DNA from: Bubalus kerabau
Lineage: Eukaryota > Chordata > Mammalia > Artiodactyla > Bovidae
Direction of reading: 5' to 3'
NCBI RefSeq assembly: GCF_029407905.1
Contig: NC_073630.1
Coordinates: 44,541,001 to 44,605,000 of the forward strand
Length of the DNA: 64,000 nucleotides
Of this stretch, positions 42,778 through 53,190 are shown piece by piece (the first letter of the stretch is position 1; every line of letters starts with the position of its first letter). The position numbers and the translations under genes are program-made. Under the pieces are notes generated by a model. It was not told where the DNA came from and did no database searches. It saw nothing but the letters and a program-made list of their open reading frames with translations.

Positions 42778-42780
42778 CCC

Positions 42781-43079
42781 TGCGGAAGCCCAGGGGCAGC
42801 TTTTCTAGAGAGAAAAGTGCAGAGGCAAAAATATTCATAATTCAGTGGCTTTTTTCAAGCGGGAGCATCCAAGCCGCCGCCCACCTGCCACTCCACTGGG
42901 GCTGTTCTGGTCCCTGCTGACACATGATTGAGAGCATTATTAGGGAGATTGATTTAGTCCTCATATTTACAAAAGTGGATGGGGGTGGGGTGGGGTGCGG
43001 CAGAGCAGGGCCTGGGAAGAACACTGCTGTTCAGTAACAGTCCCCTGGAGGGTGAGCGCTACTATCATCCTTAAATGTT
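42781..43079. other. upstream flank of the promoter
   Basis: No repeat recognised. A G-rich ggatgggggtggggtggggtgcgg run at 42977-43000 is the main oddity. Confidence 0.4.
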
Positions 43080-43260
43080 TGCTTTAGCCCATCTCAGAGC
43101 AAAGTTTCACAAACTTCCCTGATGATAAACGTTACTCGGGTGCTTGTTAAAAGAATCTTTTGTGGAGACTCTGATTCCGAAGATTCTGGAGCTTATGTTC
43201 TTAAACTAGAAGTTAGGTGATTCTTATCATCAGGTAAGCGTGAGTCGCGCTTGTCCTGAA
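43080..43260. repeat. MER5A-type transposon fragment
   Basis: agcaaagtttcacaaacttccctgatgataaac, gggtgcttgttaaaagaatc and a gagactctgattccgaag stretch resemble MER5A in the same orientation as the copy at 21930. The right end is unclear. Confidence 0.45.
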
Positions 43261-43494
43261 AAATCCCATAGGGCGTTCTATTCCGAACCACACCTAGCAG
43301 TCTAGGGAGCTTTGGGGGCACGGATTCTGGGCCATGTCAGAACCACACCAGCTTAGTCACTCTGTGGGTTATCTCCTCTGTGCTGAAACCCAGCCCAAGA
43401 GTGGTGGTGAAAAGAATCAACTGGGACTCTGTATGTGAAAGAATTTTTAGCCTCTGAAACTCACTAGGAGACATAAGGGGTTTATCAGTAATGT

Positions 43495-43620
43495 CTGAGG
43501 CCCCAGGGAACATTTCCTGGTTCTGCCACTTCTTGCTGTGTGATATTTTGCAAGACACTTAACCACTCTGAAAACAGTTCTTGTTCTGTGAAGTTGTGCT
43601 TATGATACTTCAATGCTTTA
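43495..43620 (+). repeat. MIR SINE fragment
   Basis: cctggttctgccacttcttgctgtgtgatattttgcaagacacttaaccactctgaaaac is the forward MIR core with high clarity. Confidence 0.7.
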
Positions 43621-43718
43621 TTTAAAGTTTTCTATTTAAAGGGAACTCTGGGAACTTAGAATGGTCATAATAATACTACTACTACTTACTGAGCATTTAT
43701 TATGTGTTCATCCATATT

Positions 43719-43816
43719 GCTGCTGTAGGATCTTAGTTCCCCAAGCAGGGATTAAACCCATGCCCCCTGCAGTGAAAGCTCAGAATTGTAACCACTGGAC
43801 CACCAGGGAAATCCCA
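43719..43816 (-). repeat. CHR-type SINE inserted in MIR
   Basis: Flanked by atccatatt at 43710-43718 and 43817-43825. Reads from cttagttccccaagcaggg to the head ggaccaccagggaaatccc; the A tail is short or lost. Confidence 0.75.
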
Positions 43817-43858
43817 ATCCATATTAGTTCATTAACTCATCCCTACATCTCTATGTGG

Positions 43859-44086
43859 GCTTTTCAAGTGGTGTTAGTGGTAAAGAACCCACCTGCCAGT
43901 GTAGGTAGTTGTAGGAGACATGGGTTTGATCCCTGGGTGGGGAAGATTCCTTGGAAGAGGGCATGGCAACTCACTCTAGTATTCTTGCCTGGAGAATCCC
44001 ATGGATGGAGGAGCCTGGCCGGCTCTGGTCCATAGGGTTGCAAAGAGTCAGACATGACTGAAGTGACTTCATGCACACATGCACAG
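43859..44086 (+). repeat. Bov-tA SINE inserted in MIR
   Basis: Exact 10-bp duplication ctctatgtgg at 43849-43858 and 44087-44096. Head gcttttcaagtggtgttag, tail ending in gcacacatgcaca. Confidence 0.92.
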
Positions 44087-44194
44087 CTCTATGTGGTAGG
44101 TATTATGGTCATCTTCATTTTACAGGCGAGGAACTGGAAGCATAAAGAGGTCAACTTGCCAAACCTGGGGGTGCACTGTATGGTAGGCAATGAG

Positions 44195-44610
44195 CATTCA
44201 TTCTTTCATTCAGTTATTCTTTAACATTTATTAAGCTGCTACTCTGAGCTCTGAGGAGGTCATGACAACCTACTCCAGTATTCTGGCCTGGAGAATTCCC
44301 ATGGACAGAGGAGCCTGGTGGGCTGCAGTCCATGTGGTTGCAAAGAATCGGACATGGCTGAGCGAGTAAGGACAGCACTGAGCTATGGATGATACGTGAA
44401 TAATAAAATGAGAAATAACGTCCAATCCTATCCTTTGGGGACTTACAGGTTAACGGAGGAGCCAGGCATGAAATGTGATCCATAAATGTTCTCTCCCTTG
44501 AGTAGATATCTTTGAAGATACAGTGGGAGCACAAGAAGGGAAAGTCAGCGCCACCTGGGGAAAGGTGGTTGGTAGTAACAGGATGAAGACTTTATGGAGG
44601 AGGTAAGGAT
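44195..44610 (-). repeat. L2 LINE 3' end with a Bov-A insert
   Basis: ttctttcattcagttattctttaacatttattaagctgctactctgagc, then after the insert gctatggatgatacgtgaataataaaatgag, ttggggacttacaggtt and gaagactttatggaggagg. This is the antisense L2 tail. Confidence 0.55.
44253..44370 (+). repeat. Bov-A/Bov-tA tail fragment in L2
   Basis: ggaggtcatgacaacctactccagtattctggcctggagaattcc to gcaaagaatcggacatggctgagcgag. There is no tRNA head. A ctgagct duplication lies on each side. Confidence 0.75.
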
Positions 44611-44644
44611 CAATGATGGTAGCTTTCATCATTATTGGAAATAA

Positions 44645-44850
44645 TAGATCATATACAAGCTTCAGGGTAAGTAGGCTTGGGTTAAATCCTGATTCTGTCG
44701 CTTGCTTGCTCTGTGAGTTGGGGGAAACTGCTCCATCTCTGAGTCTCAGTTTTCTAAATCCAAGATGGGGATGCAGCTGCCTCCTTGTCATGGTTGACAC
44801 AAGAGTTAACGGAACATGGAGAGCTGAGCCTAGCTGCTGGTGCTCCCCTG
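44645..44850 (+). repeat. MIR SINE
   Basis: ggcttgggttaaatcctgattctgtcgcttgcttgctctgtgagttgggggaaactgctccatctctgagtctcagttttctaaatcc follows the forward MIR closely. Confidence 0.7.
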
Positions 44851-45350
44851 CTCAGCACAGGGTAGTTGTGGGATTATGACAGACGTGCCAGCTCTTTAGA
44901 GGCTCTGCTGGGTCTAGATGGATGAGATGACTTTGCTCTTCTCTGGTCCTGCTGCTCCTAAGTCTAGTTCCAGTCTTTTTCCTATAAAGACTTTTGAACA
45001 TCCCAGCCCACAGGCCTAATTTTCTCCTCTGGATTCCAAGAATATAACTGGTACACACAACTTTAGGTCATTAAAACTGGCTCTGAAAACAGTGCTTTTT
45101 GTTATGCATAATATGCTTACAGGAGATATTCTTTCTATCAATCTGCCCAACCATTTATCCATCTAAACAGGTTATTTACAGTTGTGTCATCAAGCCAGTG
45201 AAGAAGCAGTTCTCAGAAGTTGATGAGAAAATAAATGTTTTAAGTAACCATTCTCTGAAATTCCTGCCAACATATAGCTAGCTGTAGGAAGTCAAAGGGT
45301 AAAAAAAGCTGCAAAAATTAATTAGGTCAGTCAAACTATAACTGTAATTT
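44851..45350. other. unassigned DNA
   Basis: No recognised repeat or gene. Confidence 0.4.
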
Positions 45351-45354
45351 TTAA

Positions 45355-45467
45355 TCCTACACAATACCATATTACAGTTGAAAAAAACTGAGGTACAGAG
45401 AGGTTAAATGATTTAGTCAAGACCACACAGCTAGAAAGTAATTGATCTAGAGTTTGAATATCCTTTT
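45355..45467 (-). repeat. MIR SINE fragment
   Basis: acagttgaaaaaaactgaggtacagagaggttaaatgatttagtcaagaccacacagctagaaag is a clear reverse-complement MIR core. Confidence 0.72.
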
Positions 45468-45474
45468 GTCTGAC

Positions 45475-45700
45475 CTGCATGCATGCTCAGTCACTCAGTT
45501 GTGTCTGACTCTTTGCAACCCCACGGATTGTAGCCCACCAACCTCCTCTGTCCATGGAATTTCCTAGAGAAGAATATTGGAGTGAGTTGCCATTTCTTCT
45601 TCCAGGGGATCTTCCCAACCCAGGGATTAAACTCGAGTCTCCTGCATCTCCTGCCTTGGCAGATGGATTCTTCAACACGGAGCCACTTGGGAATCCCTTA
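45475..45700 (-). repeat. Bov-tA SINE
   Basis: gtctgac at 45468-45474 and 45701-45707 is a 7-bp duplication. An 8-bp repetition (ctcctgcatctcctgc) lies in the head-proximal part. Confidence 0.9.
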
Positions 45701-45707
45701 GTCTGAC

Positions 45708-46368
45708 ACTCAAATTTATTATTCTCCCTTTACACCCTTCAGTAGATTTCAACAAGTATTTGTCAATTGACCTTTTGATTTATAGAGTTAGGCAAAGTAT
45801 TTTAAAATTGCCATATCTCATTTTCTAGGAAAGAAATCCCAACCTTGCTTGAAATTCAGATAAAGCACCACGGGTTTGATTTTGTTCATTTCAGGCAGTA
45901 TTTCCCTTTAGGACAATGACATTCCTAGTGTAGGATTCACCAGCTGAGAGTCTTGGAGGCCCTTCCCTTTCCACTCTACATTAATTGCATTTGTCACTTG
46001 GTTTTCTGAACTCTTTTTGTTGGTTCCAGCTGTAGGATCCTGCAGCTCTCAAAGAATACAATGGTTCTTTCACATGCAGCCCCCAATGCAGGATTTGTAA
46101 GATAACACCATTGAAGAGTTTCATTCTTCATCTGAGAAATCTAGGGAAATGGAGAACACTTGGAGAAGAGTGTTTCTCTAGGGGCGTTTTGGAAAAGAAT
46201 AGTTGATTACATATTATTAAAAAAAAAAACAACTCCAGATTAGGGTCTATCATTTTGTTGCAGTAATTTTTCAGCCCCAACCCATGTTATTATATTAAAA
46301 TATGCTTTGGCTTTTCCCCTCCATTCCCAGGCTCACTCCTTTCTTTACATTGTGAGGAGTATCTAGCA
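45708..46368. other. unassigned DNA
   Basis: About 660 bases with no recognised repeat or gene apart from a 10-base A run near 46220. Confidence 0.45.
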
Positions 46369-46581
46369 TGGGCATCCCTGGTGGCTCAGCAGTAGAGAAT
46401 CCGTCTGCCAATGCAAGAGACGTAGGTTCGATCCCTGGGTTTGGAAGGACCTCCTGGAGAATGAAACAGCTACCCACTCAAGTATTCTTGCCTGGAAAAT
46501 TCCGTAGACAAAGGAGCCTGGCAGGCTATAGTCCATGGGGTCACAAGAGTTGGACATTGGCAACTAAACCACCACCACCAC
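46369..46581 (+). repeat. Bov-tA SINE
   Basis: gggcatccctggtggctcagcag head, ggttcgatccctgggtttgg box. It ends in a short accaccaccaccac microsatellite after a damaged tail. Confidence 0.87.
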
Positions 46582-46624
46582 ATCCAGAATAGGAAAGGAA
46601 TACCAAAGGATTAAACTAACATTT

Positions 46625-46790
46625 CATGCCCAGTTACTCTAAGCTGGGCACCGTACTATGTACTTTACATGTATAAATTAATTTATTCTTACCACAAACC
46701 AGAGTTAGATATTGTATCCCTATTTCAAAGAAAAATAAAAACCAAGGCTTGTTGAGATTATGTTATTTCCACAAAGTCACATTTTATAAG
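46625..46790 (-). repeat. MIR SINE fragment
   Basis: gctgggcaccgtactatgtactttacatgtataaattaatttattcttaccac then ccctatttcaaag is the reverse-complement MIR 3' half. Confidence 0.6.
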
Positions 46791-46829
46791 GGGGATATTG
46801 AGGATTTATATTTGATATACTCCAAAAAC

Positions 46830-47010
46830 TAATAGCCACTAAGCATTTATGGATAACTTATAAATGTTAGACACGATTCTAAAATTTTTACACACATTAA
46901 CCAATATAATTCTTTCATAATTCCCTGAGATTAATATTATTACTTTGGTTTCAAGGAGACAGAAGAGTTGAGATTTGAATTTAGCCATCCTGGGTTCCAG
47001 ATTCTATGCA
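46830..47010 (-). repeat. MIR SINE fragment
   Basis: actaagcatttatggataac, gttagacacgattctaaaatttttacacacattaacc, then gagacagaagagttgag and agccatcctgggttccagattc. A second MIR in the same orientation as its neighbour. Confidence 0.6.
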
Positions 47011-47389
47011 CCTCACCATTCATCACTGCTCCAGTCTCAGTCCTCGTCGCACCATGTTGAAGGGTTCTTTCCCTGAGGCTCTGGCAAGGTATTCTGAACA
47101 ATTGCCAGAAACTTTTAGGAAAAGTAAAATGTACTCAAGGAGGCATGACCAAACCAATTAACTAGTCTGAAGAAGAGAGAGGATCAGGGAGTACACTTTT
47201 AATTTCCTTGCATCAATTCATCCTTTCAGTAATCTTGATTGAGTTAATTTCCCTGAAACATGAAATTGATCATTTCCTTTTCTTTTTTGTAGCTTCAGTT
47301 TGAAGTTTCATCAAGTGATATTTCTTAGGTAAGAAATGATCCTTGTACTATTGATATGCAAATATAAAAATAAATATAACAAAGTTGAG
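47011..47389. other. unassigned DNA
   Basis: No recognised repeat or gene. Confidence 0.4.
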
Positions 47390-47403
47390 AAAAATGTTAA
47401 AGT

Positions 47404-47614
47404 GAAAGTGTTAGTCATTGATTCGTGTCCTACTCTTTGCCAACCCATGGACTGTAGCCTGCTAGGCTCCTCTGTCCATGGAATTCTCCAGGCAAGAATT
47501 CCAGAATGGATAGGTATTTCCTTCTCCAGGGGATCTTCCTGACCGAGGGATCAAATATGGGTCTCCTGCATTTCAGGCAGATTCTTTACCATCTGAGCCA
47601 CCAGGGAAACCTGT
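47404..47614 (-). repeat. Bov-tA SINE
   Basis: Exact 14-bp duplication aaaaatgttaaagt at 47390-47403 and 47615-47628. Starts gaaagtgttagtcattgattcg and ends tgagccaccagggaaacctgt. Confidence 0.93.
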
Positions 47615-47754
47615 AAAAATGTTAAAGTTGGATAGATTTATTTACCTACCTATTTTATCTTCAAAAACAAAGGTAGAATGACAAGGCACATAGGAACAAG
47701 TGAAGTCAAATTTAAATTTAAAAATATTAATTTATATTTGTATAAATATCTAGA

Positions 47755-48295
47755 CAGCATATTAAACAACCTAGACAGCATAGACAACCTAGACAGCATA
47801 TTAAAAAGCAGAGACGTTACTTTGCCGACAAAGGTCTGTCTGGTCAAAGCTATGGCTTTTCCAGAGTCATGTATGGATGTGAGAGTGGGACTATAAAGAA
47901 AGCTGAGTGCTGAAGAATTGATGCTTTTGAACTATGGTGTTGGAGAAGACTCTTGAGAGTCCCTTGGACTGCAAGGAGGTCCAACCAGTCCATCCTAAAG
48001 GAAATCAGTCTTGAATATTCATTGGAAAGACTGATGCTAAAGCTGAAGCTCCAACACTTTGGCCACCTGATGTGAAGAACTGACTCATTTGAAAAGACCC
48101 TGATGCTGGGAAAGATTTAAGGCAGGAGGAGAAGGGGATAACAGAGGATGAGATGGTTGAATGGCATCAGCGACTCGATGAACATGAGTTTGAGTAAGCT
48201 CCAAGCATTGGTGATGGACAAGGAAGCCTGGTGTGCCCATGGGGTCAAAAAGAGTTGGCTAGAACTGAGAGACTGAACTGAACTGAACTGAACTG
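47755..48295 (+). mobile_element. BovB LINE, 3' 540 bp
   Basis: Flanked by aaatatct at 47744-47751 and 48296-48303 (11 bases with one mismatch if extended to aaatatctaga/aaatatctgga). Ends in four aactg units. The 5' end carries a triplicated cctagacagcata-like motif before aaaaagcagagacg. The coding remnant corresponds to the RDITLPTKV segment onward, with several frame breaks. Confidence 0.9.
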
Positions 48296-48334
48296 AAATA
48301 TCTGGAGATCATTTAGATATCAAATAATAATCTA

Positions 48335-48450
48335 ATCTTTTTATCTTTTACAGGTTTAAAATTGAGGTACTGAGAGCAGAATTAACTTGTTCAAGGTCAA
48401 AGGATTTAGGAAGTGGACAAAACTGGCTTAAAACACCCCCTATTTCATGA
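48335..48450 (-). repeat. MIR SINE fragment
   Basis: ttttacaggtttaaaattgaggtactgagagcagaattaacttgttcaaggtcaaagg follows the reverse-complement MIR core. Confidence 0.5.
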
Positions 48451-49276
48451 TTCTGAAACTGTAAATGACAGACAATATCAGAATGAGACATTTAAAAGAG
48501 AAGTTAAAGAGCAATTAAATTCTATTGGAAAATTTTTCTATTCTCAGTCAATAGGAGTTAAGAGAAGCAAGACATCAGTGTGGTTGGCATCACTGAGAAA
48601 GTTCCATTGAAGAGAAAAACTAATCTAGGTCTCTAAAAATAAGTGAGAGAGGAGGAATGACTTTCCCAGAAGTGTAAATGGACACACACGAGGGCAACAC
48701 TTATGATGGTGGTGTGGCTGGACTGAGGCCTCCTAGGCAGAAGAGAAAAATGGTCCTGGGAAGTTGTTGAAAAGACCTCTTAACTTAAGGGATCTTTTAG
48801 GGCAGATAACGAAGACAAGGTTGTTGTATGACCTTTAGAGTCTCTTTTAATTTTAAGATTTTCTCAGTAAAATGATGAAAACTATTAACTTTCTGATGTA
48901 TCTATTCTATTCCAATCCTTATTTCCACCCTTAGTATATTATATACCTCATTGATAGGTTTCCCAATTACTTGCAAATATCTGTAAATGTTCTCTGGACA
49001 AACTTCCACTCAAACATGACAAAACTCAAGCTATTTTATTTAGCTGAAGGGCTTCTCCTGAAAGGTTAGTAAATGTACCTAGAATGCATTTCTTAAAAAT
49101 ATGTATGCAGCTGTCCATTAAGCAATTAAATATCTAGTTTCCTGGTTTGAATGTCCCACTGAAACCATGAATTGGCAGTAGAAGTGAAGAATGCTCACTT
49201 TGAAGATGCAGATCATTGCCTTTCTTCCTGTGATGCCAATATTAATACTCTCTGTCCCCTTGCCAGATACCAGGAT
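48451..49276. other. unassigned DNA
   Basis: About 830 bases with no recognised repeat or gene. Confidence 0.45.
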
Positions 49277-49291
49277 CATACTGCCCCACTG

Positions 49292-49556
49292 CTGCTGCTG
49301 CTGCTAAGTCGCTTCACTCATGTCCAACTCTATGCGACCCCACAGATGGCAGCCCACCAGGCTCCGCCGTCCCTGGGATTCTTGAGGCAAGAACACTGGA
49401 GTGGGTTTCCATTTCCTTTTCCAATGCATGCGTGCATGCTAAGTCACTTCAGTTGTGTCTGACTCTGTGCGACCCTATGGACAGCAGCCCACCAGCCTCC
49501 TCTGTCCACAGGATTCTCTTGATAAGAATAATGAAGTGTGTTGCCATTTCCTGCTC
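49292..49556 (-). repeat. BOV-A2-like dimer SINE with unusual linker
   Basis: Exact 15-bp duplication catactgccccactg at 49277-49291 and 49557-49571. The first unit is ordinary BOV-A2. The joint is gcatgcgtgcatgctaagtcac in place of the usual cactttcatgcattgg linker, and the second unit ends ccatttcctgctc. Confidence 0.92.
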
Positions 49557-49571
49557 CATACTGCCCCACTG

Positions 49572-50069
49572 TGTAGTGCTAATCTGTAGCTATACTTCTC
49601 TTTTGAACTTTTCAAAGAATAATCCCCTGCCAAGTTTGATGTTCTAGTAAGGTATAATACTATGCTAAAGCCATGCTTCAGTAGAACATTTCTCAGAGCT
49701 GAGAGACTGTCTCCTGGACTATACCTTCAGCTTCACTTGAATAAAACTTTTCTTCACCTGAGTTATAGACTGGTTATTGATTTTCCACCTGCACTGCTTG
49801 ACAGAGTTGACAGGGTATCAGAGAAACCCACTTGAGGTCACCTGGAGTCTTCTTTGAACTGATATCCAACACAGGCCCCTTGAGCCCCTCTGGCTTCCCA
49901 TCATTCTCCCAGTGCTTTGGTGAGTTCTCCTGATATCCAGACCTCATTGATTTAAAAAAGTGGCAGTTCTGAGTTTTGCCTAAACCATTAAAATTTTAAG
50001 ACTTGGAATCTTTTGGGGTACTAGTATATTTCCTAGGTGGAAGGATTCTATAGGGAAGTTGCTAGACAG
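49572..50069. other. unassigned DNA
   Basis: No recognised repeat or gene. Confidence 0.4.
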
Positions 50070-50084
50070 AGAAAGCAGAAGGAA

Positions 50085-50212
50085 CTTTTGAATGGATACA
50101 TGTATTTGTATGGCTGAGTCCCTTTGCTGTTCCTCTGAAACTATGGCAATGTTGTTTGTTAATCAGCTATAACCCAATACAAAATAAGAAGTTTAAAACA
50201 CACAAACAAAAA
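50085..50212 (+). mobile_element. artiodactyl L1, 128-bp 3' end copy
   Basis: Exact 15-bp duplication agaaagcagaaggaa at 50070-50084 and 50213-50227. Contains tggatacatgtatttgtatggctgagtccctttgctgttc, gttaatcagctataacccaatac and an A-rich tail. Confidence 0.88.
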
Positions 50213-50227
50213 AGAAAGCAGAAGGAA

Positions 50228-51010
50228 ATTCTGAGTCAACTGGGTTGGCTCAACTTTTTAAAAAAAATGTAGCTTTAAGTTGGAAAGATTTGTAGTTTAT
50301 GGTAAAATGAAACAAAAAGGAGGAGGGGATTGTGCTTCTCAACCCTACCAGCTCCTGGATGCACAGCCACAGGCTGGAACGCCAGACAGCTTCATGTACA
50401 ATGGATACAGTCAATACTTGCAAGTATTTATCTTGCCCCCAAATCACCAGGAGGGGGCTGTTTTGACATTCCAAAACTATTTTCTTACATACTCAGAGAA
50501 ACTAACTTGATAAAACATCTTTTCACAATTTTGACTCTAAGAGAACAAAAACTGTTCCTGGAGAACAGCTTGAAATTATAACTCTTACCATGTCCTTGAA
50601 ATGAAGACATAGCCAACACACTTGAGACTACAGTCTTGGCTCAATTAGTGGGACCCAAAACTGAGATGAAAAAGGAAACGAGGCCTTTTTAAATTTCAGC
50701 AAGAAAACCATGTGATCTCTGCATCTATCTGGATATATATATGTCTGTGTGTATATTAAAAATATAGTATGTCTCTACCTCCGGAATGTATTAGCAAAAT
50801 TATTCTGTAAAAGAGCTCTATTTAACTGATTTAAAAGTAAGCACTTACAAATCAATTATTTCTAAATATAATATAAATTGGCCCCAAATTTAAAGGATCA
50901 CATGATCTAAGATTAATCTTAATGAATAAAAAGAAGTTTGTGTTGCTGATTTAATTAAACAGATATGTCTTTAGAGTCATCAATGTTAAATATACTTTTA
51001 TTGTACCTAG
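50228..51010. other. unassigned DNA
   Basis: About 780 bases. Overlapping frames of 74-83 codons at 50250-50581 on both strands show no recognisable domain. Confidence 0.45.
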
Positions 51011-51210
51011 GGCTTCCCTGGGGGCTCAGATGGTAAAGAATCTACCTATAATGCAGGCCAGCCAGGTTCAAACCCTGGGTCAGGAAGATCCCCCAGAGAA
51101 GAAAATGGCCACCCACTCCAGTATTCTTGCCTGGAGAATTCCATGGACAGAGAAGCCTAGCAGGCTACAGTCCATAGTATCTCAAAGAGTTGGACAAAAC
51201 TGAGAGACTA
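51011..51210 (+). repeat. Bov-tA SINE
   Basis: Head ggcttccctgggggctcagatgg, box ggttcaaaccctgggtc. Ends gagttggacaaaactgagagacta, immediately before a BovB target duplication. Confidence 0.88.
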
Positions 51211-51220
51211 ACACTATGAT

Positions 51221-51350
51221 CAGTTCAGTTCAGCTGCTCAGTCGTGTCCAACTCTTTGCAACCCCATGAATCGCAGCACGCCAGGCCTCCCTGTCCATCA
51301 CCAACTCCGGGAGTTCACCCAAACTCATGTGCATCGAGTCAGTGATGCCA
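51221..51350 (-). mobile_element. BovB LINE, 130-bp 3' end copy
   Basis: Near-exact duplication acactatgat (51211-51220) and atactatgat (51351-51360). Reads cagttcagttcagctgctcagtcg to gagtcagtgatgcc, the last 130 bases of BovB in reverse. Confidence 0.9.
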
Positions 51351-51360
51351 ATACTATGAT

Positions 51361-51935
51361 ACACCTACCTAAAAATAATTTTCCAATTTTTGGTAACTTG
51401 AAACTTTAAAGTTTCACTGAATCAATTTAAATGATGGAAATTCATTGAATTCTAGTTCACTTTTAAATAAGATAAAATATTGAAACTTTAATTGCTAAGG
51501 AAGTCTATGTTTACCTACTTTTGACCACTTATTACAGCAATGTTAAATATATTTGAGACTATTAGTAAATACATTTTGTGCTTGACTGAAATATACTACA
51601 AAGAGGAATATTTTCCTAAAAATAAATTTTTATAAAGGACTGTATGAATAGAGGAAGATGTATGATGTTGGTAAGAGAAAGTATAAAATATTGACTTTTG
51701 TTTTGTTTTGTTTATTTTTTAAGGACAAAGAAAATGATTTTGTCCTGAAACAGGTTATTTCTAAATGGAAAACAAAAGAAGGGACAAACTAATAAGAGTA
51801 TAAAAATTTGTGGAAAAGGAACCTTGAAAAAAGAGTTTTATGTGACATTAAATTGATTTACTTGAGTTAATGAATTTTAATGCAATATTAAAGGTAAAAT
51901 GGTAGAAAAGTAGAATTTACTCTTTGCTAAGAAAA
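51361..51935. other. AT-rich unassigned DNA
   Basis: No recognised repeat or gene; a ttttgttttgttttg run at 51699-51715. Confidence 0.45.
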
Positions 51936-52125
51936 GGGATTTCCTGGTGGCTCAGGTAGTAAAAAGTCTGCCTACAATGCAGGAGACTTGGGTTTGATCC
52001 CTGGGTCAGGAAGGTCCCCTGGAGAAGGCAATGGCATCCCACTCCAGTATTCCTGCCTGGAGAATCCCATGGCTGGAGGAGCCTGGCATACTATAGTCCA
52101 TGGGGACACGACTGAGCGACTTCAC
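51936..52125 (+). repeat. Bov-tA SINE
   Basis: gggatttcctggtggctcagg head, ggtttgatccctgggtcagg box. The usual gtcgcaaagagtcgg is deleted, giving tggggacacgactgagcgacttcac. Confidence 0.87.
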
Positions 52126-52588
52126 AAGAAGACAAAGTTTTCTTAAAATATCGATCTGTTGTTTTTGACAACTGATTGTAAAGCTTCTTAATCTCTTAAG
52201 TAATCTCTTGTAACTTTCTGTATTTGCCTTTGACTATATTATCATCATTTTGGTTAAGTGAACAAGCAGTGTTTCACAGTGACTTATGATCCTACTTCAT
52301 TGAATGTTTAAAATCTTTTGATATCTTTGACAAACTTCCTGAAGTCAAACTCTAAACAAAGTTCTTTTAGCCAGGGCGTAGCAGCCAGGATTTATAGCCG
52401 GGTCTTTAGACCCTTAATTCACTGTACTTTCTACTGTAACAGGGAACCTAAGATGTCTACAAAATCAGTAAGATATAAGCAAGGAAGGACAAGGCACTGT
52501 AGAAGAAAGAGATTCCTCCCAGTGAGATCAGACAAATCCTCAATAAACAGAAGCCATTTAATTGGCCATGAAGGTCACAGATATCCCT
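52126..52588. other. unassigned DNA
   Basis: A 101-codon frame at 52318-52623 runs into the next SINE and has no recognisable domain. Nothing else seen. Confidence 0.45.
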
Positions 52589-52802
52589 TCCCAGGCGACA
52601 CTAGTAGTAAAGAACTTGCCTGACAATTCAGAAGACCTAAGAGATATGGGTTCAATCTCTGGGTCAGGAAGATCCCCTGGAGGGCATGGCAACCCATTCC
52701 AGTATTCTTACCTGGAAAATCCCATGGACAGAGGAGCCTGGCAGGCTGCAGTCCACAGGGTTGCTCAGAGTTGGACATGATTGAAGTGACTTGGCATGCA
52801 TT
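52589..52802 (+). repeat. Bov-tA SINE
   Basis: ttcccaggcgacactagtag head, ggttcaatctctgggtcagg box, tail ggttgctcagagttggacatgattgaagtgac. Confidence 0.87.
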
Positions 52803-52989
52803 TGCAGGCCAAATACCATTCATGAGTGCTAGCTGTTGCTAGGACCCCAAATCAGACAAACTGATGACTAGTGCCAAGATCTGCTTCAAGCTAGCAGCAA
52901 GTGATCCTGGGGGCTGTGTCTTAGTAAATCTGTTAAGCAAAAAGACTAAGCCTAATTTTTTTTTTTTAAGAGGTAAAGTAAATACATCT

Positions 52990-53190
52990 GTAGTTTAAAC
53001 GGTAAAGAATTTGCATGCAATGCAGGAGAGACCAAGGTTTGATCCCTGGGTTGGGAAAATCCTCTGGAGAAGGGAATGGCAATCCACTCTAGTATTCTCG
53101 CCTGGAGAATCCTATGGACAGAGAAGCCTGGCAGGCTACAGTCCATGGGTTCATAAAGAGTTAGATATGACTGAGTGAGTAACACACACA
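52990..53190 (+). repeat. Bov-tA SINE
   Basis: Begins within the head (tgtagtttaaacggtaaagaatttg), has ggtttgatccctgggttggg, and ends gactgagtgagtaacacacacacc. Head start degraded; an upstream T run lies at 52959-52968. Confidence 0.82.

Larger units (their letters stand above)
42190..42780 (-). promoter_or_regulatory. CpG-rich promoter and 5' leader of the KCNIP4 exon
   Basis: I count about thirty CpG dinucleotides by eye between 42206 and 42725, far above the rest of the window, with GC-rich motifs such as gcccgccggccccggg near 42411-42426. The block lies directly upstream of the minus-strand ATG at 42175, so it most likely holds the 5' UTR and start region of this alternative transcript. 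Several 60-111 codon frames cross it on both strands; they come from the low stop-codon density of GC-rich DNA and I do not call them genes. Transcription start positions cannot be seen. Confidence 0.65.
43660..44170 (-). repeat. MIR SINE split by two younger SINEs
   Basis: Pieces: tactactacttactgagcatttattatgtgttc (to 43718), agttcattaactcatccctacatctctatgtgg (43825-43858) and taggtattatggtcatcttcattttacaggcgaggaactggaagcataaagaggtcaacttgcc (44097-44160). With the CHR and Bov-tA copies removed they join in MIR order. Confidence 0.7.

Noticed and set aside
42392..42840. Plus-strand frames of 60 and 111 codons and minus-strand frames of 71 and 85 codons in the CpG-rich block
   Set aside because: GC-rich DNA has few stop codons; frames on both strands overlap fully and none shows a recognisable motif. 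The block is better explained as leader and promoter.
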